64,000 bases of DNA from Mesorhizobium sp. (GCF_017306585.1 NZ_JAFKIC010000106.1:62001-126000), one strand, 5' to 3'. Counted from the first letter of the stretch, positions 37,500-46,410 are shown. Program-made: numbers and translations. The notes: generated by a model not told the origin, from the letters alone.

Positions 37500-37525
37500 T
37501 TATATTCCGTTCCGTCGGTAAGTAA
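37500..37525. promoter_or_regulatory. Operator-like palindrome, copy 3 (etf operon / TetR copy 2)
   Basis: Read on the + strand, TTATATTCCGTTC and CGTCGGTAAGTAA match the reverse complement of copy 1 at 22 of 26 positions. It lies 91 nt upstream of etfB and 215 nt upstream of the divergent TetR start, so it could serve both. The rest of this 332-bp gap holds no gene. Confidence 0.7.
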
Positions 37526-37740
37526 ATAGAAATCTTAGGACGCGCTTGCTCTCGTCGAGGCCGTTATCAGAGCAAGTTAGGTCACCGAACTTCTGGAGGG
37601 ACTCTTTTTTCCCTTCCGACCCGTCGTTAAGTTGGCAACAAGAAGTTTGATCGGCGTATTGGTGTTTGTCGCGCATTGGTAATGTGGTAGCACAAGAGAA
37701 ATCCCACTCTACGCGAGCAAACACCTACATCAGAGGCCCA

Positions 37741-38358
37741 ATGAAGCAGACCAAAACAAAGCCCCGCATGGGACGACCGCCCGTTCTCGAAAATGCTCGC
37801 GATCGCATTCTTGACGAGGCCGCCGTCTTGTTCGGAGAGGGCGGTTTCGACAATGGCTCTATGAATGTCGTTGCCGAGCGGCTCGGCGTCTCCAAGGCTG
37901 CCGTCTACCATTATTTCGACACCAAGCAATCTGTTTATGACGCCATCATTGTACGCACATTGGAGGGACTGCTCGAACATGTCAGTAGAGCTGTTGCGGC
38001 GTCCACCACGGCTGACGGTAAGCTGAAATCATTCATGGTTTCGCACGCTGGGTACTTTGAAAAAAACTACTGGGGTTTCGTGTGCATGCTGATCGGATAC
38101 GGCGGTATGGCAAATCCGGGGCTCAAGTCCGAAGCCAATCAGCTTCGTATCGAGTATGAGAGCATACTCCGGGGAATTCTTCGGGAAGGAATGGCAACCG
38201 GCGCCTTCCGCGAGGCGGATGTGACAATATCGTCTCACTCGGTTCTCTCTATGCTCAACTGGATGGTCCGTTGGTTCAAACCAGGCGGACAAAAACGCGC
38301 GGAAACCGTCGCAGCGGAATATTTTGATCTCCTTACAAATGGTCTCTACAGCCGATGA
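37741..38358 (+). CDS. TetR-family regulator (copy 2 of a paralogous pair)
   Basis: This 205-aa TetR protein has recognition segment G-V-S-K-A-A-V-Y-H-Y-F, almost the same as G-V-T-K-A-A-I-Y-H-Y-F in copy 1 (19317). The two also share the G-R-P-P start, I-L-D-E-A-A, A-I-I-V-R-T-L, I/V-G-Y-G-G-M, and L-S-M-L-N-W-M-V-R-W-F-K-P-G. An AGAGG precedes the ATG at 37741; the frame upstream is open but unlikely to be coding. It is divergent from etfB across operator copy 3. A 298-bp gap without gene follows. It likely binds the same operator family as copy 1, with a possibly different ligand or hierarchy. Confidence 0.9.
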   Translation: MKQTKTKPRMGRPPVLENARDRILDEAAVLFGEGGFDNGSMNVVAERLGVSKAAVYHYFDTKQSVYDAIIVRTLEGLLEHVSRAVAASTTADGKLKSFMVSHAGYFEKNYWGFVCMLIGYGGMANPGLKSEANQLRIEYESILRGILREGMATGAFREADVTISSHSVLSMLNWMVRWFKPGGQKRAETVAAEYFDLLTNGLYSR

Positions 38359-38656
38359 GAGTAAGAGCGGCAGGAAGATATCGCAGTGGGGTTTGAGGCA
38401 GTTTTTACAGGTCACCACTAGCTCTTCTTCGACTGAACCACCTAGCATCGCGAATGGCATTCTCCAGTCATTTGCGATGGCGCGCTGGAGTCATGGGCTT
38501 GCTCGCCTTATGCAACCTTTTCCGTACAAATTGCGTCACATCTATTCCTTTATGCCATTTGGTAATGGACATAAAAAAAAACAAACAAGCCTCGTGTGGT
38601 CATTAGGATCGACTTGAGGCGCACTTTGAAAAATGCTCCGGCTGGTTCTGTCGAGA

Positions 38657-39829
38657 ATGAAGCCGATGTATGTGAATGCCAATGCACCAAAAGTTGTTGT
38701 GGTGGGAGCCGGAATTGTAGGCGCCTCGGCAGCCTATTTTCTCGCGAAGCAACGGATCGCCGTGTCTCTAATCGATACCGCTGGCCCCTCCGCCGGCGCG
38801 ACGGGTTCTTCGGATGGTGCCGTATCGGTTGCAAGCAAACAGCCGGGGATGATGATGACGCTCGCGCAGAAGGCTCGAGCTTTTTATTCTCAACTCGCAT
38901 CTGAAGGCGTACTGGCTGGAATCTATCATCCGCGACCCACGTTCTTAATTTCTCGTACTGAAGAAGAAATGGAACTGCTTGAGGTTCACGCACACGACCT
39001 TAGAGCATCCGGCGAAGAGACAGAGATTGCGGATTCAGAGCGTCTGAAACGTTTCGTTCCCGGTCTGAGTGATGCCGCTATTGGCGGCGTTGTTGTCTGG
39101 AACGATGGGCATGCGCTCGGTTATGAGGTTACCGAGCGGCTTCTGAGCCGCTCTGGTGTCGAGATTATCCGCAATTGTCGGTGCGATGCGGTAGCTACGG
39201 CCGGTGCCCGCGTAACGGGCGTTTACACATCGCAAGGACTCGTTTCCGCCGACGCTATTGTGGTCGCCGCAGGCTTGGGCTCGAGCCGGTTGCTTGGCTT
39301 GGAAGATGTGCTATTCGCGAGAAAAGGCCAGATCGTGATTACGGATCGGGGCGGGATTGGCCATGCCGCTTTTGACGGACATCTAATGGCAGCAAGCTAT
39401 ATTGCCGCCAAACGGCGAGGCTCAAAAACTGCACCCTCTCGTGTAGGCCTTGTTATTGATCCGCTCAAAACGGGGCAGTTTCTGCTTGGAGGAACGCGAG
39501 AGGACAATAGATCCGACACAGGCACCGATATCGAGTCGATTTCCCAAATCGTTCGCGAGGCAGCTGCGTTGTATCCACCGCTTCTGGCGCGCCGAGTGAT
39601 TAGGACCTTTTCGGGCGTTCGTACCGCCACGCGTGACGGGCTGCCAATCGTTGGCCAACATCCGACTATCGAGAACCTCGTTCTGGCCACTGGATTCGAA
39701 GGAGATGGAATCTGCTTAGGACCATATACAGGGAAAATCGTGGCTGACATCATCACGGACAAGGTAACGGAACCTGAATATTCACTTCTCGCGCCCCAGC
39801 GCTTTCTTGCTGAACGAGCCGCTTCATGA
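38657..39829 (+). CDS. FAD-dependent amino acid oxidase/dehydrogenase (DAAO, HcnC-like)
   Basis: This roughly 390-aa protein of the DAO family has the FAD motif V-V-G-A-G-I-V-G-A-S-A-A-Y near the N-terminus and a C-terminal T-R-D-G-L-P-I-V-G and G-F-E-G-D-G-I region. With the next two genes it makes the HcnC-HcnA-HcnB trio found in D-hydroxyproline dehydrogenases, opine oxidases and HCN synthase. No clear Shine-Dalgarno decides among 38633, 38657 and 38666; I chose 38657. Stop overlaps the next ATG. Confidence 0.87.
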   Translation: MKPMYVNANAPKVVVVGAGIVGASAAYFLAKQRIAVSLIDTAGPSAGATGSSDGAVSVASKQPGMMMTLAQKARAFYSQLASEGVLAGIYHPRPTFLISRTEEEMELLEVHAHDLRASGEETEIADSERLKRFVPGLSDAAIGGVVVWNDGHALGYEVTERLLSRSGVEIIRNCRCDAVATAGARVTGVYTSQGLVSADAIVVAAGLGSSRLLGLEDVLFARKGQIVITDRGGIGHAAFDGHLMAASYIAAKRRGSKTAPSRVGLVIDPLKTGQFLLGGTREDNRSDTGTDIESISQIVREAAALYPPLLARRVIRTFSGVRTATRDGLPIVGQHPTIENLVLATGFEGDGICLGPYTGKIVADIITDKVTEPEYSLLAPQRFLAERAAS

Positions 39830-40092
39830 CACACGCGTTCTTATGGAATGGCCGGTTGATACCGTTTGTCGAAGGTCAAACCGTCGCTTCGGCGCTTGCG
39901 CTTTCAGGTGTCCGAGATTTCGGTTCGTATTCGCCATCGACCAGCGCCCGCTACTTTTGCGGTATCGGTGCCTGCCAAAGCTGCCTCGTCACGGATCGTG
40001 GTGGTGCTCCTTTCGAGAGCTGCATCACTCGGGCGGATGAAGCGATGTGCTTAAGGCCATTTCTCACTGATGCGGGAGACAACGATGTGTGA
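39826..40092 (+). CDS. Small (2Fe-2S)-binding subunit (HcnA-like)
   Basis: This 88-aa protein has the plant-type 2Fe-2S ligands C-G-I-G-A-C-Q-S-C with a further Cys about 15 residues later in E-S-C-I-T-R. It matches the small ferredoxin-like subunit of HcnABC/opine-oxidase/D-hydroxyproline dehydrogenase complexes. It overlaps the upstream and downstream genes, so the three subunits are co-translated. Confidence 0.92.
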   Translation: MTHAFLWNGRLIPFVEGQTVASALALSGVRDFGSYSPSTSARYFCGIGACQSCLVTDRGGAPFESCITRADEAMCLRPFLTDAGDNDV

Positions 40093-41437
40093 CGCGCCCG
40101 TTCTGGTAATTGGCGGTGGGCCCGCCGGTGTCGCAGCAGCTGTCAGTCTTGCCGAAAGCGATCATCGAGTTGTTTTGGTCGAACAGCGCGACCGACTCGG
40201 CGGTGCAATTCACCGACAGCCCGCCAATCGTGACATCGTTCATTCCCTTCATGGAAGGCATCATACTCGCAACTGGCGTGCTCTTAACGAAAGACTGTCC
40301 GCCGTTCAGGGAAAGATCCGAATTCTTTACAATAGCGTCTTTCTCGGTGCCGACGATACCGGTCATGCCTTGATTGAAGATCGTGCATTGGGACGCACCC
40401 TTTCGGCCAAGGCAGCCGGACTTCTCGTTGCGGTTGGTGCGATCGAGCACATAGAACCTTTCGAAGGTTGGCAGCTACCCGGCGTCATGACCGCTGGTGG
40501 CGCGCAGCTCATGTTGAAGGAAACTGGGCGTTTTGTACCTGGGCGGACCCTAGTGGTCGGATCGGGGCCGTTGATATTTGCTGTTGCTGCGCAACTGGCG
40601 TCGGCCGGCGCTCCGCCAGTCGCGCTTGTGGAACGCGGAACACCTTGGCGAGCGCCAGGCGCGGCGTTTCGCCTGCTGGCAAGCCGGTCTACATTTGCGG
40701 AGACGATGAGATACGGATCCATTATCCTGCGTAAGCGGATTCCCTATAAAACCGGGACTGGTATCGTAAGGGCAGAAGCGTCCGGCTCGGTTCTTCTGGT
40801 GGAAGTCACTTCCGACACCGGTAGGATAGCGCGGTACGAGGTAGATAACCTGGTCATCAGCAACGGACTCCGCTCGAATCAGATCGGCTTGCCGAGAACT
40901 TCGGAGTCTTCTGTCTACCCTATCCTTCATGCAGGGGATTGCCGCGAAATTCTCGGTGCCGACGCAGCAATTGAGGATGGCGCATTTGCAGCTAGGAAAC
41001 TTGTTGCTCTTTTGAAAGGGGCGCCAACTCCCTCTCCTTCGCATGAACTCGAAAAAGCGCGAAAGCTACAGGCTGCATTGAGGAAGCTGACGTCGCTCGA
41101 CCACTCAGAACTGGTAGGCGATCCGATTATCTGCCGCTGTGAGGGAATGAAGCGCTCTGACCTTCTCAAGCTCGGCAATGGGCGGTCCGCGTTTGAAACA
41201 CGACTGGTAGGTCGTTTCGGAACAGGGCCGTGCCAGGGCCGCTTCTGCCGCGCAAGCGTTAATCGGATCACCGGAATATCGGCGGAGGAACTCTCCGGAA
41301 GGAACCATCAGGAACAGCGATGGCCTTTGCGACCAGTATCGATCGCCTCTCTATGCTCCGTTACACCTTTTCAGACGGAATTCGAGCAGGAACCTATCTT
41401 GCTCCAGCCTGCGAATGCAGTTTCGTCAAAGCGATGA
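40085..41437 (+). CDS. FAD/NAD(P)-binding subunit with BFD-type Fe-S domain (HcnB-like)
   Basis: This 450-aa protein has an N-terminal FAD motif V-I-G-G-G-P-A-G-V-A-A-A, a pyridine-nucleotide-disulfide fold, and a C-terminal BFD-like 2Fe-2S domain with C-R-C-E-G and later C-Q-G-R-F-C. The ATG at 40085 follows GGGAGACAACG and overlaps the small subunit; an ATG at 40070 is less likely. This is the alpha subunit of an HcnABC/opine-oxidase-like complex that accepts electrons from the catalytic DAO subunit. A membrane-linked amine oxidation of a D-amino acid, imino acid or opine is expected. Confidence 0.9.
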   Translation: MCDAPVLVIGGGPAGVAAAVSLAESDHRVVLVEQRDRLGGAIHRQPANRDIVHSLHGRHHTRNWRALNERLSAVQGKIRILYNSVFLGADDTGHALIEDRALGRTLSAKAAGLLVAVGAIEHIEPFEGWQLPGVMTAGGAQLMLKETGRFVPGRTLVVGSGPLIFAVAAQLASAGAPPVALVERGTPWRAPGAAFRLLASRSTFAETMRYGSIILRKRIPYKTGTGIVRAEASGSVLLVEVTSDTGRIARYEVDNLVISNGLRSNQIGLPRTSESSVYPILHAGDCREILGADAAIEDGAFAARKLVALLKGAPTPSPSHELEKARKLQAALRKLTSLDHSELVGDPIICRCEGMKRSDLLKLGNGRSAFETRLVGRFGTGPCQGRFCRASVNRITGISAEELSGRNHQEQRWPLRPVSIASLCSVTPFQTEFEQEPILLQPANAVSSKR

Positions 41438-41802
41438 CCGACCAGAAGGGCTGGCCGCGCCAGATCTAAAGGACTTCCGCGGAAAAATCTGCTGCGTTGT
41501 TCCCTTCAATTCTGCTCACGTCCTCCGGGCTTCACGAATTCACTTTGACCTTCGTGCTGGCCATCGTGTTCATCGGAATTATCCATCTCCACTTGCATCA
41601 GAAGCACACATGCCGGGTGTGTTGATTTTAGAAGTCGCAACCAATCCGCGATAGCTCCAAAATTGCCGTTAGGAAGACGAGGTCAATTTGTATCGTCTCG
41701 GATCGAAAATTCGTCACGATACCGAACGATCGCAACCTCGGCTTCTTCGGCAAAGGTTTGCGACAGGAATTTTGGGCAAAGTCAAACAAGGGGAACAACG
41801 AA
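41438..41802 (+). other. Intergenic region, no gene seen
   Basis: This 365-bp gap between the HcnB-like gene and the binding-protein gene contains short open frames but none with a ribosome site or recognisable protein. It probably holds the promoter of the transporter genes. I see no clear operator copy. Confidence 0.4.
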
Positions 41803-42705
41803 ATGGATGAATCGAGAAGAAACTTTCTGTCGGGCCTTCCCGCTATCGGTGCTGCGGCTGCAATCGCCGGAGCTGCTGCCGCTACTGGAGCATCGGCGCA
41901 AGAGGCTCCCGTCTCAGGTGAGGACGCGTTTGCCCGGATCCGCAAAAACGGCGTGATCCGCTTTGGTGCCGCGAACAGCGAGCCGTGGTATTTCAAGGAC
42001 GTGAGCGGCAGTGACGCGCCTGGCGGGGTCGAATCCAACGGCGTGGTTTGGAGAGGCGTTTGCCCGGCCCTCGCCAAGATGCTGGCGGACGCGATGGGCG
42101 TGAAGCTCGAACTCGTCGAAACGACCTGGGGGAACGCCGTCGCGGGCCTCCAGGCCGGCCAATTCGACGTAATGCTCGCGCTCGATGGCACACCGACCCG
42201 CGCGCTCGCTATTGATTTCATTACCACTCAGATGGCCTGGAACCCTTTCAACGTTCTGGTCGCCGACGGCGTGAACGCCGCGAACTGGTCGGACCTCAAC
42301 AACCCCGAATTTTCGGTCGCGGTGATGTTGGGCACATCGATGGACCAGTTTATTTCGAAACTCCTCCCCAAAGCGGAAATCGTGCGCTTCCAGGAAGCCT
42401 CGCAGACTTACGCTGCTTTCCAAGGCGGGCGCGTGAAGGGCATCACGGGCGCCGGGCCGGAAATGGATCTCCTGCGTGAAAAGTTGAAGATTGGCAATGT
42501 GGTAATCCCCAAGCCGCTCTTCGCAATCCCCTCCGGTGCGGGGCTTCCTTACGAGCCGACTCCGCGCTTGCGCGACTATCTCAGCACGTCAGTCGGATAT
42601 CTCTACTTCGCTAGCGAAATCCAGAACGCCTACGAGGATTATGCCCGCTGGCGCGGCCTCGACCCCTCTAAATCGGTTCCCCTGATGCGCGAACGACTGC
42701 TCTGA
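41803..42705 (+). CDS. Periplasmic amino acid-binding protein with Tat-like signal
   Basis: This 300-aa family 3 solute-binding protein starts with S-R-R-N-F-L-S-G, a twin-arginine motif, and a hydrophobic A-rich segment ending near A-S-A-Q-E (about residue 34). The mature part has the usual N-terminal W-R-G-V-C-P-A-L and later G-T-S-M-D-Q-F regions. AAGGGG precedes the ATG at 41803. Tat export of a binding protein is less common than Sec. It is the first gene of a transporter set lacking an ATPase and probably feeds the HcnABC-like enzyme. Confidence 0.88.
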   Translation: MDESRRNFLSGLPAIGAAAAIAGAAAATGASAQEAPVSGEDAFARIRKNGVIRFGAANSEPWYFKDVSGSDAPGGVESNGVVWRGVCPALAKMLADAMGVKLELVETTWGNAVAGLQAGQFDVMLALDGTPTRALAIDFITTQMAWNPFNVLVADGVNAANWSDLNNPEFSVAVMLGTSMDQFISKLLPKAEIVRFQEASQTYAAFQGGRVKGITGAGPEMDLLREKLKIGNVVIPKPLFAIPSGAGLPYEPTPRLRDYLSTSVGYLYFASEIQNAYEDYARWRGLDPSKSVPLMRERLL

Positions 42706-42712
42706 CAATACG

Positions 42713-42740
42713 CGGAGGAGGGCCAAACGGCACTCCTCCG
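42713..42740 (+). other. Intercistronic hairpin after the binding-protein gene
   Basis: CGGAGGAG (42713-42720) pairs with CTCCTCCG (42733-42740) around a 12-nt loop, just after the binding-protein stop. TTT follows, a weak U-tract. Partial termination or mRNA stabilisation would lower permease synthesis relative to the binding protein. Confidence 0.5.
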
Positions 42741-42760
42741 TTTCTGAACAGGTCTCCCAT

Positions 42761-43435
42761 ATGGCTTACGACTGGGATTTTAGTGTAGTTCTGAGGAGTA
42801 ATGAACTTCTCTGGAAGGGTCTTGTTGCGACCCTTAATCTAACCGCGGTGACTATCGCGATAGCAGTTCCGCTGGGTTTCATCCTTGCTCTAGCGCTTCT
42901 TTCGAACATTAGGATGATATATTGGTTTGCGCGCGCCTTCGTGGACTTCTTCAGAACGTCTGCCCTGCTGGTCCTGATCATATGGTTCTATTTTGCGTTC
43001 CCAATGATAACAGGGCTACGGGTGGGGTCCTTCGAGGCGGCCGCCCTCGCGTTGGGTCTGCAAAACTCCGCTTACCTCGCCGAAGTGTTCCGGGCAGGAA
43101 TCACATCCGTCGCCCGTGGCCAATGGGAGGCCGGCAGGGCGCTCGGTCTACATCTCATCCCGCTTTTTTGGCTCATCATTGCACCCCAGGCAATTAGACC
43201 AATCATTCCCGTTCTGGTGAATGTGCTCAGCGAAATCATAAAGGGAACATCTCTCGCCGCTGCTATCGCCTATGCTGAACTAGCCTTTCAAGGTTCAATG
43301 GTGGCATCGACAACCTACCGTCCCCTTGAGACCTATACGATCGTCGCGGCGCTCTACTTCGTGGTTATTTTCCTGCTGAATCAGCTTGCAAGCTATCTTG
43401 AGCGCCGGCTTGGTCGAAACGAGGTCCGCGCATGA
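42761..43435 (+). CDS. Amino acid ABC transporter permease
   Basis: This 224-aa membrane protein has several hydrophobic spans and an EAA-type loop (G-Q-W-E-A-G-R-A-L-G-L-H followed by I-I-A-P-Q-A-I-R-P-I-I-P). It belongs to the His/Glu/Gln/Arg/opine permease family. The Shine-Dalgarno site is weak. It overlaps the next permease gene by 4 nt. No ATPase gene lies beside this pair. Confidence 0.92.
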   Translation: MAYDWDFSVVLRSNELLWKGLVATLNLTAVTIAIAVPLGFILALALLSNIRMIYWFARAFVDFFRTSALLVLIIWFYFAFPMITGLRVGSFEAAALALGLQNSAYLAEVFRAGITSVARGQWEAGRALGLHLIPLFWLIIAPQAIRPIIPVLVNVLSEIIKGTSLAAAIAYAELAFQGSMVASTTYRPLETYTIVAALYFVVIFLLNQLASYLERRLGRNEVRA

Positions 43436-44124
43436 GCAACTTTCAGTGGGATTTTTCGACGATCTGGAACAACATCGGATATCTTGGTCAAGGCCTAGCC
43501 GGCACGCTATACTTGGCAGCAATCTGTCTTGTGTTTGGGACGCTCCTTGGCCTTCTGCTCGGACTGGCGCTCTCGTCACATCGAGTGCTGCTTCGAATAC
43601 CGGCTCAGATGTTCGTCGGCTTGTTCCGCAATACTCCATCGATGGTGCAACTCCTTTGGATCTACTACGCCCTCCCCGTCCTGCTTGGGGTGCAGCTTAG
43701 CCCGTTCATTGCCGCCATCGTCGCGTTTTCGCTGTACAGCGCATGCTATATTTCGGGGATATTCAAGAGCGGCATTGTCTCGATCCCAAAAGGGCAGATC
43801 GAGGCTGCAAGAGCGCTAGCACTAACGCGCCTTCAAACGCTGCGTCTGGTCATACTACCTCAAGCCGTGCGCAAGATGATCCCACCTTTCGCCAATCAGG
43901 CCATGGAGATCATAAAACTGACCTCTATCGCCTCCATCATCGCCTATGGGGAACTCGTATTGCACACAAAGACAATTTCGGATCAGGAGTTTCGGCCGAT
44001 TGAAGCCTATACAACCCTTGCCCTCCTGTTTTCCACAATTCTAATCCCTCTCGCTTACCTGACGCTCCATCTCGAGAAGAAATTCTCCGACTATAGGATG
44101 CCGTCCAAGAGCCAAAAATCCTAG
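43432..44124 (+). CDS. Amino acid ABC transporter permease
   Basis: This 230-aa permease has the EAA loop G-Q-I-E-A-A-R-A-L-A-L-T with L-R-L-V-I-L-P-Q-A-V-R-K-M-I-P-P. It pairs with the preceding permease (ATGA overlap). The next gene, 15 nt on, is the interrupted aldehyde dehydrogenase rather than an ATPase. The complex may borrow the ATPase at 21559 or a chromosomal one. Confidence 0.92.
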   Translation: MSNFQWDFSTIWNNIGYLGQGLAGTLYLAAICLVFGTLLGLLLGLALSSHRVLLRIPAQMFVGLFRNTPSMVQLLWIYYALPVLLGVQLSPFIAAIVAFSLYSACYISGIFKSGIVSIPKGQIEAARALALTRLQTLRLVILPQAVRKMIPPFANQAMEIIKLTSIASIIAYGELVLHTKTISDQEFRPIEAYTTLALLFSTILIPLAYLTLHLEKKFSDYRMPSKSQKS

Positions 44125-44139
44125 CAGGAGAATAGCATC

Positions 44140-45228
44140 ATGACCGAACTGTTCATCAATGGCGTTTGGCGCGCCGGCCGCAATGGAGCTGCCATTCCGG
44201 TCGAAAACCCGGCAACCGGCGAGACAATCGGGTCTGTCGCAAAAGCAGAACCGGACGATGTCGATGCCGCTATTGGTGCCGCAACGGTCGCGTTCCAACG
44301 GTGGCGCGAGAAGAGTGCATATCACCGCTATGGCATTATGCGCGAAGCCGCCAACCTTCTGCGTGAGCGGCAAGCGGAAATCGCGCGGCAAATCACGGTA
44401 GAACAGGGCAAACCTATCGCCGAGGCCCTATCGGAGGTAGCTGTCACCGCGGACGTGATCGACTGGAATGCTGAAGAGGGTCGCCGCGCCTACGGCAGGA
44501 TCATCCCCGGCAGGACCGAGGACACGCGACAGCTCGTGCTGAAGGAGCCCGTGGGTGTGGTCGCCGCGTTCAGCCCTTGGAATTTCCCAATCCAGACCGC
44601 GGCAATGAAGGTAGCTGCCGCGATTGCCGCAGGTTGTGCGGTGGTACTGAAAGCTGCCGAGGAAACGCCGGGGGCGCCCGCCGCGATGGTGCAAGCCTTC
44701 GCCGATGCCGGCCTGCCTGCTGGCGTACTCAATCTTGTCTTCGGAGAACCTGCTCAAATTTCGGAAAGGATCATCGCCGACCAACGGGTCCGTAAGCTGT
44801 CCTTCACCGGCTCCACCATCGTCGGCAGGCATTTGGCGGCGCTTGCAGGGCGTCACCTCAAGCGCCTCACCATGGAACTTGGGGGCCATGCACCCGCAAT
44901 TGTATTTGCGGACGCGAACTGGGAAGCGGCCGCAGAAATCCTTTCCAGCAAGAAGTACCGCAACGCAGGCCAGGTCTGTGGATCGCCGACCCGCATCCTT
45001 GTGCAGAAACAGATTTTCGAGAGGTTTGCGGACCGCTTTACGCAGCATTCCGCAGGTATCCGTGTTGGGGACGGGATGCACCCGGACACCCTCATGGGGC
45101 CGCTCGCCAATAGCCGCCGCATCGCGAGCATGGAAGATTTGATTGAGGACGCCACCAATCAAGGTGCCGAGCTGCGGCTCGGAGGCAAGCGAATCGGCAA
45201 CAGAGGCTTCTTTTTCGAGCCGTCGATC
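44140..45228 (+). pseudogene. Aldehyde dehydrogenase, 5' part, interrupted by IS66-type insertion
   Basis: These 363 codons encode a SSADH/GabD-like aldehyde dehydrogenase with P-W-N-F-P cofactor region, catalytic Glu in M-E-L-G-G-H-A and catalytic Cys in G-Q-V-C-G-S-P-T-R. The frame is open into the insertion, where a TGA at 45241-45243 inside the IS inverted repeat ends a 367-residue product that lacks the C-terminal oligomerisation part. The missing part is at 50040-50381. CAGGAG precedes the ATG. The substrate is unknown; linkage to the HcnABC-like oxidase and ABC genes suggests a semialdehyde made by amino acid oxidation. Confidence 0.92.
45221..45228. repeat. 8-bp target-site duplication, left copy
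   Basis: CGTCGATC directly before the IS is repeated at 50032-50039. An 8-bp duplication is the known IS66-family length. Confidence 0.92.
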
Positions 45229-45259
45229 GTAAGCGTCCGGTGAGGGACCATTTCTACTT

Positions 45260-45493
45260 TCACTTGGATGCGATGTTCTCGGCAGAGTCCTCTGGCAACA
45301 CCCACGTAAAATGATTGTATGTCGATCCGCCGTAGATGTTGGACGTGATCGCCCCATCCAGTTCGAGAAGGCCCCGCTCTCGGAGGGCATGGGCTGAGCG
45401 GTTCTCGTAGGCCGTCATGTCAACTTGACGGATAGCTCCGCCGTCGGCCTTAACACGGTCAAGGAGCCTTCGTTGCGCATTCGTCAGCTTCAT
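45260..45493 (-). CDS. Small passenger protein of the IS66-type unit, unknown function
   Basis: This 77-aa protein is mostly helical in character, with a dense basic-polar N-terminus (K-L-T-N-A-Q-R-R-L-L-D-R-V). A GGAG lies 6 nt before the ATG at 45493; a TTG start at 45508 is possible. It may be a small winged-helix-like DNA-binding protein, but I cannot identify it. It lies 24 nt after the other passenger gene, in the same direction as tnpABC. Confidence 0.55.
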   Translation of the reverse strand: MKLTNAQRRLLDRVKADGGAIRQVDMTAYENRSAHALRERGLLELDGAITSNIYGGSTYNHFTWVLPEDSAENIASK

Positions 45494-45517
45494 ATCGATC
45501 TCCGTCAAAGGCTCCTG

Positions 45518-45970
45518 TCAGCGTTGTCTGGATTTCGAAGCGATGTCGAAGCCACTCATGAATGCCTTGTGCTGCCGCGCGGTCGCTTCACGCTTTGACC
45601 GAATGCTCGCCGCAAGCAGCGCGTAGGGCTGTTCGAACTCGGGCGTGGCGCTCTTCTCTGCTTCGAGATCGGCTATCTGTCGGTCGAGGAAAGGAAGTAG
45701 ATGATTGTTCACTAGGTCATCCCAAGCACCGATGTCGGCCCGGGACAATTTTTCTCCACCTTTGGCAAGCCTGATGGTGCGAAGTCCGGCGTGCGGCACA
45801 AGTAGCGCAGCCCCTTCGCCGGTCGGTCCTCTGGGGTCATCTTGTACAGCCAGGTCCCGGGCAAAAAAATCCGAGTTCACATAAGCAATATCTGCGATGA
45901 CCTCGATAGCGGTGGTTTTGTCGAAGTCAACGCTGCTCGCGTCATCAAAGTAGAAGGTCTCGGCTTGCAT
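45518..45970 (-). CDS. Passenger protein of the IS66-type unit, unknown function
   Basis: This 150-aa acidic protein has a clear ribosome site (AGGAG) before the ATG at 45970. There is no recognisable domain. Its C-terminal third is helical and basic (I-R-S-K-R-E-A-T-A-R-Q). It sits between the tnpC fragment and the left inverted repeat, where some IS66 elements carry accessory genes. Confidence 0.6.
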   Translation of the reverse strand: MQAETFYFDDASSVDFDKTTAIEVIADIAYVNSDFFARDLAVQDDPRGPTGEGAALLVPHAGLRTIRLAKGGEKLSRADIGAWDDLVNNHLLPFLDRQIADLEAEKSATPEFEQPYALLAASIRSKREATARQHKAFMSGFDIASKSRQR

Positions 45971-46051
45971 CTCATATCTCCTGCTCTCTCAATTCAATTT
46001 TACAGCCAAGATTCGGAATGTTGAGCTTGGACATAAGAATAATTTGCGGCG

Positions 46052-46375
46052 TCAGGCAAAAGCGATGTGCACCTTGCCTTGCGTCGGAAAGTCCGACGTC
46101 ACGGCAATCTCTGTATTCCAAGGCAAGAGTTCATCGATTCGGTTGATCGGATGGTCCGCAATCCGGGATAGAACAGCACGCAGGTAGGCTTCCGGGTCGA
46201 GGCCGTTGAGCTTTGCAGTCTCAATCAGCGACAGGATCGCGGCAGCACGTTCGCCGCCTTTGTCCGAGCCAGCGAACAGCCAGTTTTTGCGGCCGAGCGC
46301 AATCGGCCGGATTGCCCGTTCGGCAGCATTATTATCGGGCATGTTGCCATCGGCGTCCCACGAACGCTCGGCAGA
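46052..46375 (-). pseudogene. TnpC C-terminal fragment (IS66 family)
   Basis: The translation has the IS66 transposase C-terminal region: [24 protein letters not shown], then [10 protein letters not shown] and the [12 protein letters not shown] ending. The upstream catalytic part is absent. It partly duplicates the region where the other tnpC stops (D-T-D-V-V-E), with different residues, so it probably comes from a different IS66 copy rather than the same gene split in two. Confidence 0.75.
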
Positions 46376-46410
46376 TTCTATCCTGTCATGTTAGAATTGT
46401 CGTGTCGGGA

